64,000 nucleotides of DNA, from contig QZLH01000105.1 in the NCBI GenBank assembly GCA_003833135.1, forward strand, positions 54,049 through 118,048. Direction: 5' to 3'. The stretch comes from Oehlia diaphana (Eukaryota > Glomeromycota > Glomeromycetes > Glomerales > Glomeraceae). The position numbers and the translations under genes are program-made. A model generated the notes under the pieces. The model was not told the origin of the DNA, ran no database searches, and was given only the letters and a program-made list of their open reading frames with translations. Shown one piece after another: positions 33,581 through 44,506 of the stretch (the stretch's first letter is position 1; every line of letters starts with the position of its first letter).

Positions 33581-34933
33581 ACATACTGCAAATTTATTTC
33601 CATTTTCTGCTGCTTTATTATACCAATAAACAGCTTTTTCCAGATCTGTTTCTGTGCCATCCCCGATTTCATAAAATATTCTAAGCTCATTCTGTGCATT
33701 AATTTGTCCTTTTTCAGCTGCTATTTTATATAATTCAAATGCTTTTGTTTTGTTTACTTCAGTTCCAATTCCAAAAACATAACATTTTCCAAGTTCATAT
33801 TGTGCATTTATATATCCTTGTTGAGCTGATTTTTGAAACAATTTAAAGGCTTTTCTTTTATTTTGTTCTACTCCTCTACCATCCATATAACATTGACCTA
33901 AATTGTATTGTGCTACTTCATATCCACTTTCTGTTGCTTTTTTATACCAATAAAAAGCTTTTTCAAGATTTTTTTCTGTAACTTCCCCATTTTCATATAA
34001 AATTCCAAGATTGCATTGTGCAACATTGTGTTCTTTTTTAGCGGCAATTTTATATAATTCAAATGCTGTTACTTTATTAATATCAATTCCAATCCCTTTA
34101 TTATAAAAATCTCCAAGTTGAAATAGTGCATTTTTATATCCTTGTTCAGCTGATTTTTGATATAATTTAAAGGATTTTCTTATGTTTGTTTTCACACCTT
34201 TACCATTTCTATAAAAATTGCCTAAATTATATTGTGCAAATTTATTTCCATTTTCTGCTGCCTTTTGAAAGTAGTAAATTGCTTTTTTATAATTTTCTCT
34301 ATTATAAATAATCATTCCAATTTGCCTTAATCTTTCAAAATATATCGTTTTATGAATTTTAATTTCTATATTTTTATTTTTTTTAATATTAGATTTTTTA
34401 TTATAATTTTGTTCAAGAATATGTTTTGCAATGATATTTCCATTACTGGCTGCTTTCTCATACCAGTAACAAGCTTGAGATTTATCAATAATACTTGTTC
34501 CAACTCCATAATAAAAACAATTTCCAAGTTGGATTTGAGCATCTGTAATTTCTTTTTCTGATAATGTTGTGTAATACTTAAATGCTTTAGATTCATCTTT
34601 TTCTATTCCTTTTCCTAATCTATAACAATTTGCAAGATAAAGCTTTGCAGTTGTATTTCCATTGTTGGCTGCCTTTTGATACCATTCAATAAATTTATTT
34701 TTATTATTCTCAGTTCCAATATTAAATTCATAACAATATCCTAAATAAAATTGTCCAATAATACTTTCATTTTCTGCAGCTTTTTGATACCACTTAAATG
34801 CTGAATCTTTATTTTGTTCAGTTCCATATCCATCATTATAACATTTAGCAAGATAAACTTGAGCTATTGAATAATTATCGTCTGCAGCTTTTAAAAATAA
34901 TTCAAATGCCTCAATACTATTATTTTCTTTCAT
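33581..34933 (-). pseudogene. Sel1-repeat segment A of the broken gene
   Basis: About 450 residues of clean tandem Sel1 repeats of 36 residues (A-x-x-x-LG-x-x-Y-x-x-G-x-G-x-x-x-x-x-x-KA pattern, for example [15 protein letters not shown] and [14 protein letters not shown]). The frame is open throughout and ends just inside the element at 32247-33580, which supplies the last dozen residues. A fragment between repeats ([16 protein letters not shown]) is a short non-repeat linker. Confidence 0.85.
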
Positions 34934-34968
34934 TCCAATATCATAATAATATAATAATTTCCAAAAAA

Positions 34969-36614
34969 CTAAATATATTTTGGTTTATCCTGATTTTCTG
35001 TAAGCCAGTTCACAAGATTATTTGTAATTTGGTTTAATTGTAGTATTTTTTGATTGATCAATTCTTGAATTTGATCAAATGTATGACCTGCATCATGCTT
35101 TTTAATAATAACTGCAATTAATTCATCAACAATTATATGATTAATATTATTTTTAAATGTTGAATCAAATGAATTTCTTGATTTTGTTTGAATAGGATCC
35201 GCAATACTTGAATGAATGGATGATCGATTTTGTAAAATAGAACTATTTTCATAATTACTTATATTATCTAATATGTTGTCCAAAATCAAATCATCATTTA
35301 TACCTAAAGATTTTTGTAATAAACTATCTTCTCTTTCCTCGATAATATCATTATAATTATTAACTACATGATATTGACCAGGAAAAATTAATAACTTAAG
35401 AATTAAAACAACATCTCTTATATTTGGGCGTTCATCTGGCTCATGTTTCCAACATTCTTATTAAAATTTATAGATATATTAATATTGTTATTAATTAACT
35501 TCTATAAAAATTAAAAACTATAATTACCTGTATATAGATTACTATATTTAATAGGAGTTCCTTCTATAATTTTTTCTCTCGCTCCCCCTTGTATAGCTAA
35601 GACCAAACTTATATCATATTCCACATCCTCTGCATGAAATGGTCGACGACCACTTGATATTTGCCACATCAAAACTCCCACGCTATATACATCAGATTTT
35701 TTATTTAACTTGTAATTTTCATCTTTATTACAATTATTATATATTTTATTATTAAAACTTTTTGGGTCTACATATGGCACAACACCAAACATTCCTGACA
35801 TGTTGCTTGTTTCAGCAATTTTTTTTGATAGTCCAAAATCTGCTATCTTAATACTTTTCTGATGTATAAGTATGTTACTTGCATGCTTTAATTAAATAAA
35901 AGGCTGACATTAATTTTTGAAGTATCTATAAATCAAATCGAATAATTAAAAAAAAATCTGATACACTACCAAATCACGATGAATAATATCATAATTATGA
36001 ATATATTCTACAGCACTTGCTAATTGGAATGCTAATTGAAATTTATCATCCCAATTAAGTTCATTAAAGTGGTTATTTAAGTAAGTTTTTAATGTACCAC
36101 CATCGGCGTATTCCAAAACTAGGGAATATTTTTTCTCTGAATATTTACGTACAAAAGTGATTATTATATCGACATACAGTATTAGTAAAAAAATGACGGT
36201 TAAAAAAATATATTATATAGTAAAGCTTACCAGCTTCTATTATCGTAATGCCACAGAGTCTTAAAATATTTTCATGAAAATCCACTTTTTTTTGTAATTT
36301 TATCTATGTAAGAAATTTAAAAATACTGAATATTTAATAAAAATTCATACAAATTATAATTCTTGTTATAAATTGTATACCTCATTGATAACTTCTTTTA
36401 GCGTAGTTTTATCAAGATTGAAAGTTTTTAAAGCAAAAAGATTTTCAGTATTTTTCCAATTAGCACGAACTACAATTCCATATGAACCACTTCCTATCGG
36501 ACTTAAATTATTAAATTCCGAATATTCATAATAGTTGAAATATTCGTTAGCAATCGATTTTTCTAACCAATCGATACAATCACTTGATTTCTTAAAGTCA
36601 GTTTCATTTGACAT
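34969..36614 (-). pseudogene. Kinase half of the broken kinase-Sel1 gene
   Basis: Exons 36381-36614, 36231-36303, 35970-36136, 35528-35885 and 35456 downwards. Each boundary matches a GT-AG intron at the same place as in the paralogue at 40268-41427. Motifs: GSGSYG, FALKTF (lysine), [63 protein letters not shown] and ERPNIRDVV. Thus all catalytic residues are present and the kinase part is undamaged up to the TAG at about 34970. A truncated kinase without Sel1 repeats could in principle be made from this part. Start chosen at MSNETDF by match to the paralogue; an upstream in-frame ATG at 36716 lacks such support. Confidence 0.8.
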
Positions 36615-39600
36615 TATTAAGAATATTTTATATTTTGCTTTTTTAGTCTTAGAGTATAAAGAATTTGACGTTTCAGTCGTTTCATAATTAATGATCGGCA
36701 AAAAATTTAAGCACATTGTTACGTGACAAACTGGTACTACATTAGTGCTACTACTCGTACTATTATTTTTTAGACTTTTAAGGAAAAAAATGAGCCTTTC
36801 ACGGATCCATTCACGGAAAATGTAAATTATTCGATAAATTCCGGGATATAAGGTTATTAATTCCGGAAATATGAGCTTTTACGGGAAAAAGATGGAATAT
36901 AAAAAACTGATCGATTTTTTTACAGGGAAGAAAGAATTTGTCATATAAAACTCAACTGCGCCACCCACTAATATAGAAAATTTTTTTACCCCACGTGACC
37001 CTAAATAATTTGTCACCCATGTCACATCCCTCCACTTTCTCATTTTTTATAAGTATTCTGGGGACGGATTTTTTTCGGTGTTTAAAATCCTATTTGTCAC
37101 TCGTTATTCGTCACATGGTTAATTTCTTAATTCCAGCCAAATCTCATAATGCCGGCTAAAGTCACGTGGGGTGAAAAAATTTTCTGGCGATACTGGGGTA
37201 GATCATTAATATATACGTGAGCACATGATCATATAATCATATGATCAATAGTAGCTTTTTTTTTTATACAAAATTCTAATTGTCCGGAGGACTATATATG
37301 TTTTCGAAAGACTATGTCAAAAATAGTGTCACGTGACGATATCACGCGTCACGTCATGTGCTACATCAGATGAAAATAAAATGGTGTTACATCAGATAAA
37401 GGTTTATTTATAACTTTTTTTTGCTCCGGACTTACAACGGTTTCCGTTTCTTAGTTAATGTTATATTTCATTTATTCACTCTTACCTTCCTCTCACTTCC
37501 TTTCCTTTCTTTTTCTCTCATTCTTCCCTTTCTTTCTTATTCTTTTCGTTTCTTCACTCTCACTCACTCATCATTTCCAGTGAAGTAACCAAATAAACTT
37601 ATCTTTTTCTTCTTATTCCACTTATAATTTATTATTTATATATATATATACTACTGAGTTAAAATTTTCTTCCTCCCTTCCTCACACAAATTCTCTCCTT
37701 TTCCTTGGGCTAGCTGGAGTTTAAACTTCTCTTACATGTCAGGACCATGATACCTTGTTGGAGGAGGTATGTTTATTAGGGTGGTCGGTATCTAGTTGGT
37801 TGTCCCTATGTTAAATTCCTAGACTCCTATTCGTTTTCTTGATATTATGATTCCCTTTTCCTTTTACACACTGGCCCTTGCTACTCGTATATTGTATTTT
37901 TCCGGCTATACCCTGCGGAGTAAAGTTTTACGATCTTCTTGAGTATCATGTCAATTTTTTATTGCAATGATAGCAGTCATGTGAGTCATGTGAACTTGCA
38001 GGACATATTATTGCATTATTGCCATAATGAGTTATTTTTTTTTTTGCCTGAGTAATTGAATTTTCTTATTTTTAATGATAATAATGAATAATTTCTAACA
38101 TCATGTACCATATTATCAGTTTAAATTTTTTGTATCTTAAATTATTTCAAAAGATATATTCTCGTAACATTTACGGAAATTAAAATAATAATATGAAAAT
38201 CTGTCCTCGTATCATATATCTATGCATTAGAACTTACTCTCTTCTCAAACTATTAATACAAGCATTCTGTTATTTTATAAGCTTTAATTAATTATATTGT
38301 CATGTTAACATATCTCACGAAGTAGTTCTCTTTATTAGAAAAAATGGGCTCTAATTATAGAAATTATTTTTTACTAGGTTTTTTATTGTGTCATATAAAT
38401 AAATAATAAAATAATAAAATAAAAATATAACAAAATTAATTATTGATTCATCAGTCACATTGACCAATCCAAATGGTAAATAGGCGGATTAGTGTAACAA
38501 AAAAAAGTTATGATTTTCATAAAAAAAGCAAGAATTTGTTACGCCAGGGTCTCAGAAAAATGCGAGTGGATTTTTACAGAGTACAGTCTGATGATCATCT
38601 GGGCAGTTTGTGCAGTTGTCAATTTTAAGGAGTGCAGTCATATAAAACAGCTGAGTCCGTTATCATTCAATCAACTAAACTAAATTTGGTCAATATTCTC
38701 ATCATATAGTTAAATTTAAACGAAAAATAATTTTATCATTAAAAATATTTTAAAAAAAAAAGATTGATTGATTTTTTATTGATAAAGTCCATTACTGAAA
38801 TCTTGCTTGCCTTACAATGTAGCAATTGTAATTATAACTGCAGTACTGTATAATGAAATATGTAGTTACTGCATATTAATGCATCTTAGAGAACTTTCTG
38901 CAAAGTCTTCAAAACGATTCTATTAAACAATTCCTTCATGATGAAGTCGCGGCTGATCGTAGCCAATCGGATACAAAACAATTTTTTTTACAATTTTTTA
39001 TCATTTATTACTAACCTAACGTCCTAACGAATTATAGTAACGGTTTATCAAACTTGGAGAAGTATTTGTTTAAATTATTTTGTTAATAATCATTATGAAA
39101 CAATCATACGACTCATACGTACCCATTTTTTGGTTAAATAGTTAACATTAAAAATATGGATTAAGAATACATAAAAGAAGTACATACTATGTAACAAAAA
39201 AGTCCGCCTTTACTAATTAGTCATTTTTAACATTAAATATTACGAAGATTTGTTTTTGAAAAGATTTGATTATATGAAAATAAATCAAAATATTTATAAG
39301 AATTGAAAAATTATGTTGATTGTAGGTGTTAGAAATCAGTTTGCATAATTTTCTTACTGTATTTTAATTTTAACGAGAAATACTTATTAAATATTAGCTC
39401 AATGAGCTCTCGTCACATAGTAGAAATTATGTACGTTAGATTACATTATAAATCTTGAACAAATGAAACTACGGACGACAGGATGATGACAAATATTAAA
39501 TAAAAACTATACAGATATATAGTTAGTTAGCTAACACAACATTTAATAAATTCAAAATCAAAAAATATATAAGAATCACTTAGCAAAAATTAATTTAAAA

Positions 39601-40206
39601 AATTTGTATAAATTCGTTCATGATTTCGTTGCAAAATTGAACTGGTTACACAAAGTTTATAAAGTTTGAGGTTTATTAGTTAAAATACTAAGTGAAACAA
39701 ACTCTAAGCAGTATCCTAACAAAATTGAGAACAACTGTAAACGTAAGTTTATTGATATTAAAATTTGACGATTGATTTTTAAGGATTAATTATTTTGTTA
39801 AATTTTTTTTTTCTTTTCTATTTTATCAAGAAAAGTGTAAATGTGAAATAATAGTGTAAGAAATAAAATTATGTCTACGCAATTCCAAAGAACTAGTCAG
39901 TAAAAAAATCTATAAAGCGTTTAATTTGCTGTAAGATTTATTTTTTTTTTTTTCATTCTAACAAAAGTAATAATAGATATTCCCGTGACAATCAATCAAT
40001 TGACCGAAATTTCCCGAGATCTTCCGGATCTTGTGAAAATCAGCTGTTAAACTTTAATAATGCTGTACCGTCGGAATTTACCCAATTTAGAATGGGAAAT
40101 AACCTCCATTTAGAAATCGACTAACCGGGGAAGTCAAAATATCGATCTGATCTTAAAAAAATAAGCATAACCTATTTAATTTTAAGGAAATATGCGACTC
40201 CGTCAA

Positions 40207-40246
<40 letters not shown>

Positions 40247-40267
40247 TTTTTTTTTTTGGTCAAAACA
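36615..40267. other. Divergent intergenic region between two kinase-Sel1 genes
   Basis: 3.65 kb without a supported gene. It holds the inverted-repeat element at 36977-37183, several CACGTG and GTCACGTGA sites (37010-37350), a direct repeat TACATCAGAT (about 37362 and 37389), and a strongly pyrimidine-rich stretch at 37470-37570. A 34-A run followed by a T run (40208-40257) lies directly before the kinase start and probably belongs to its leader. The stretch 38100-39900 shows nothing I can name. Confidence 0.45.
36977..37183. mobile_element. Candidate MITE with CACGTG-containing inverted ends
   Basis: AAAATTTTTTTACCCCACGT (36977 on, continuing GAC) is an inverted copy of GTCACGTGGGGTGAAAAAAT (37161-37180, continuing TTT), 23 bp with one mismatch. 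The element is about 207 bp. Interior motifs ATTTGTCAC and AATGCCGGC also occur at 24.4-24.5 kb. No target duplication was identified. Confidence 0.5.
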
Positions 40268-43200
40268 ATGTCAAATGAAACTGACCTTAACGAAACAAAC
40301 ATTGATTGGTTAGAAAAGTCAATTTATGAAGAATATTTAAATTATTATGAATATTCCGAATTCAATAATATACAATCAATAGGAAATGGTTCTTATGGTA
40401 GAGTCGTTCGTGTTAATTGGAGGGATACTGGGAGATTGTTCGCTTTAAAAACTTTTAATGATGATAAATTAACGTTGAAAGAAGTCGTAAATGAAGTATA
40501 TATAAGAAAAAAAAAAATGATACATCTATTAATTTAATGAGTAAATTAACAACTTTTCCTTTTTTTTATAGATAAAGTTACATAAAAAAGTTGATTTCCA
40601 TGAAAACATTTTACGATTCTTTGGTATTACAAAGAAAGAAAAAACCGGTAAGTTCTTCTCAATAATGTATTTATCTTTATGAAGATATATTATTATTATT
40701 TTAAATGAACAATTATTAAAATAAGAATTTTTTTTTTTTTTTTTTTTGCGTGTTTTATATTAAAGAAAAAAAATATACATTAGTTCTGGAATACGCTGAT
40801 GGCGGTACATTAAAAAGTTACTTAAATGAAAATTTTAAAGAGCTCAATTTGGATGATAAATACCAGTTAGCATTTCAACTGGCTGATGCAGTAGCATGTT
40901 TACATGAACTTGAGATTATTCATCGAGATCTAGTAAATATTTATATTTATATTTTCTTTATTTATTATTATTTATAAAAAAAAATCATATAACTAATTAT
41001 TACATCTTTATTTAGCATTCGGCTAACGTTCTTATACATCAAAAAAGTATTAAATTGGCAGACTTTGGTTTATCGAGAAAAATTGCTGAAGGATCAAAAG
41101 ATGCTTCGAAAATATGTGGTATCATACCCTATATTGATCCAAAAAGTTTTTGTGATGATAATTATAAATTAAATAAAAAATCTGATGTTTATAGCATTGG
41201 AGTTTTAATGTGGCAAATTTATAGTGGATGTCCACCATTTTCCTCTGATTCCGCTAGTTATGATTTCAGTTTATGTTTAACTATAGCGAAAGGTAAACGA
41301 GAAGAAATTATTGATGGAACTCCTGTTGAATATAGTGATTTATATACACGTAAGAAATTATTAATTATAATTTATTTTTATTGTTTAAAGAAATATTTTA
41401 TTAATATATATAAATTTTTTAATTAGGATGTTGGGATGATGAACCTGATAAACGTCCAAATATTCAAGAAGTCGTCTCGATTCTTAAAGATATAATTTTT
41501 CCTCAACAGAATCAACAGAATCATATAACTAACGACAATACTATTAATACTATTGATGAGAAGGAAATCAATTCAGTGAGGGTATTGATTGAATCTGTTT
41601 CAATTTCTGAATCAAATGAAAGAACCACTGATGTAAATGAAGATCTTGCTATATCAGGCAGTTATGGTAATTATGGAGATTTACCGTGTCAAACATCATC
41701 ATCTCATCATCAATTAATCACAATTTATGAAAATGAATCAAATTCCAATGAACCAAACTCAAATGAACCAAATTCAAATGAGCCAAATTCAAATGAATTA
41801 AATTTAAACGATTTAAGGAATATATTAAGTCAGGAAATGGAAATCTATGAATCAATATATTATAATACGATTATGGATACATTAATTCAACGTGTGGTTA
41901 AAATACATAATGAAGGTGATAATTTTAATTTAATCAAACAGTTTATAATTAAATTACAACAATTGGATCATATTTCAAATAAACTTATAATATGGTTATT
42001 AAAAAATCAAAATAAACCACAGTATATTTGGATTCTTGGATTATTTTATTATTGTAATGATAGTATAGAAGATAATAGTATTAAAGCTTTTCAATTGTTT
42101 TCAAAGTTAGTAGTAGATATGATTTATCCTATTGCACAATTTTATCTTGCTAAATGTTATTATGATGGATATGGAACTGAACAAAATGATGTTTTAGCGT
42201 TTAAATGGTTTCAAAAAGCCGCAGAAAATGAGTGTATTATCGGTCAATATTATTTAGGTTATTGTTACAAAATTGGTATAGGAACAGAAATTAATGAGGA
42301 AAAAGCATTTGAGTTTTATCAAACATCGGCCATTAATGGTCATATTATTGCACAAAATAACCTTGGACTTTTGTATGAGAATGGTGAAGGTACAGAAATG
42401 GACCTGAAAAGGGCTATTTACTGGTATGAACAAGCTGCAGATAATGGGAATTGTGTAGCACTATATAATTTAGGTCAATGTTATAAAATTGGAAAAGGTG
42501 TAGAAATAGATGAAAGAAAAGCATTTATGTATTATAAAGAGTCAGCCGAACAAGGGTATTTAGACGCACAATTTCAACTCGGATATTGTTATGATAAAGG
42601 AATTGGAACTGATATAAATACAGTCGAGGCTTTCTTTTGGTATAATAAAGCAGCTCAAAATGGGAATGAAGTTGCAAAATATAACTTAGGCCAGTTCTAT
42701 AGATTGGGGATAGGAGTTGAAAAAAATGAAGCGAGAACATTTGAGTTATATAAAGAATTAGCCGAAAATGGATATAGTGATGCACAAAATAATCTTGGAG
42801 TTCAATATTTATATGGTAAAGGAATTGAAAAGAACCTAAATCAAGCTGTTTATTGGTTTCAGAAAGCGGCAAGTAATGAGAATGAATCTGCACTGTATAA
42901 TTTAGGTGAATTGTTTGAATATGGAATAGGTATTGATAAAAATGAAATTAAGGCATTTGATCTCTATAAAAAGTCTGCTGAAAAGGGACATATAGAAGCA
43001 AAGTTTCAACTTGGATATTGTCATATAAATGGTATTGGAATTGGAATCAATAAAGAAAAAGGGTTGGAACTATACAATGAGGCAGCTGGTAAAAGTTTCA
43101 TAGAAAATGAAGAAGAAATTGTATATGACTTAGATGAAGTTAATCATTGGTATCATAAAGCCGCAGAAAATGATAATGGGTACGCATTATATAAATTGGG

Positions 43201-43348
43201 TGAGTCATATGAATTTGGAATTGGTGTTCAAAAAGATGAATGCAGAATGTTCTATTTTTATAAAAAATCGGCCGACCAAGGGTATGTTGATGCTCAATCT
43301 AAGCTTAGATATTGTTATGAAACAGGAATTGGAATTGATATTAATTAA
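40268..43348 (+). CDS. Protein kinase (TKL-like) fused to Sel1 repeats
   Basis: Five exons: 40268-40495, 40572-40647, 40766-40932, 41016-41349 and 41427-43348. All junctions are GT-AG, the phases fit, and the product is 908 residues. Kinase motifs: glycine loop GNGSYG (39-44), lysine K61 in [19 protein letters not shown] (154-156) with N161, DFG (173-175), IPYIDPKSF in place of APE, and [13 protein letters not shown]. So the kinase looks catalytically competent. A polar linker follows with repeated SNEPN. From about residue 485 to the end run about a dozen Sel1 repeats (for example [38 protein letters not shown]), which form a scaffold solenoid. Presumed role: signalling kinase with a protein-interaction tail; substrate unknown. 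A further Sel1 scrap follows at 43570, so the C-terminus may be shortened. Start by match to the paralogue on the minus strand. Confidence 0.9.
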
Positions 43349-44414
43349 TAAAGCGATAGATTTATAGTAGTATGAAAGGTTGGGATGGTCAATGGACTAA
43401 TAAATCAATACATGTATAGTCTCATGCAATTTTACTATTACAGATTTTTTGTATACTAATCAATATTTAATTCATTAATTTCAGAAAATACTGATACTTT
43501 TTATTTATATTATATTTAAGTAATAAATTTATTTATATCGTAATTTTGAAAAAAATGTATTTATATAGAATAGCTGCTAAAGGGGGAGGAACTGTGATGC
43601 GCAAAAAGGCCTTGCGCTTTTATATAAAAAAGGTGAAGGGATAGAAAAGATTTGGTAATACAGTAGAAAAGATGAACGTTAATAAAATAAAAAATCATAA
43701 ACCGCAGATTTGTCATCATTATTGTAAGTTACAATCAATACTGCTTCGGTGACTGTATCAGATGTATCCAATTTTTTTAACTTATCTTTTACTTTATTTA
43801 GGAAGACTTGGATAATATTGTATTAGGAGTTGCTTTCAGATTTAAATCTATAATTTGAGTATTGTCAATAATTAATCATATATTGTAATAAAATATTATA
43901 ATGAAATAAATACTATTGTTATCTGTATAGTTACGCTTTAGATTGATTATTGCGTTTGAAATGATCGTTAACAGTTGAAACTACTTCAATTTGAAATCTC
44001 TTTCTGAACGTGAAAGGAGATAACGTGCCGTGAAATCTAAACGAAAAAAATATTATTCATTCATACTTGATTGCGAAGTGTCTCGTCCAGACGTCAACAA
44101 TAACACTTCTTGAGGTCGGTTTCTTTTTAACGAGTTCAACGTACGACAATAGGCCGGAGTGAGAAAAAAAATACTTGTACGTGAGAGTTACTGCGCCTGT
44201 TGCAAGTAAAAAAAGCCACACTGAGTCACTGATTAGTCAAATACGATCAATCGTACGACCACTTTTACGACCTAAAAATCCCCCTAAAAATGAGAAATCT
44301 GTACCTTTATTTAATAAATACGCCGAGAATTCGACAGAGTTAATGATAAATTATTTTTTTTTCTGTATTACGTCATAAGAGTCTATAGCCACGATGTATC
44401 GGTATCCAGTAAGG
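43349..44414. other. Intergenic region with a Sel1 scrap
   Basis: At 43571-43659 a decayed Sel1 repeat is readable (IAAKGGG, then after a one-base shift CDAQKGLALLYKKGEGIEKIW), a leftover of the upstream gene. The rest has no supported gene; a frame at 44175-44378 has no family features. The last 250 bases are less AT-rich and end in a TATA-like promoter. Confidence 0.55.
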
Positions 44415-44422
44415 TATATAAA
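44415..44422 (+). promoter_or_regulatory. TATA-like box upstream of the Crinkler gene
   Basis: TATATAAA, followed by AAATACTC 7 bases further on, lies 85-92 bases before the predicted first codon, and a C/T-rich leader follows. Spacing suits a fungal core promoter. Confidence 0.5.
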
Positions 44423-44506
44423 GTATAAATACTCTCTCAAACTTTTTTAAAAAACTAAACTTTTTCCTTTTTTTATAAAATCGCGATTTTCAGTAACAAA
44501 CTGGAA

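Larger units (their letters stand above)
27905..36614 (-). pseudogene. Kinase-Sel1 fusion gene, wrecked by insertions and frameshifts
   Basis: This is one ancestral gene read leftwards: a TKL-like kinase in five exons (36614 to about 34969), then roughly thirty Sel1 repeats down to a natural stop at 27905. Exon limits fit the paralogue at 40268 exactly. The Sel1 array is cut by three elements: 32247-33580, 30380-31999 (containing gap 2) and 29591-30126. Further lesions: TAG at the end of the kinase linker (about 34970) with a frameshift just after it, frameshifts in 30130-30240, a TAA at 29437, frameshifts near 29080 and 28145. Kinase motifs are intact (glycine loop GSGSYG, HRDL, ADFGLS). Pieces of the gene might still be transcribed, but no full-length product is possible. 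Sel1 repeats are alpha-solenoid scaffolds. Confidence 0.85.
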
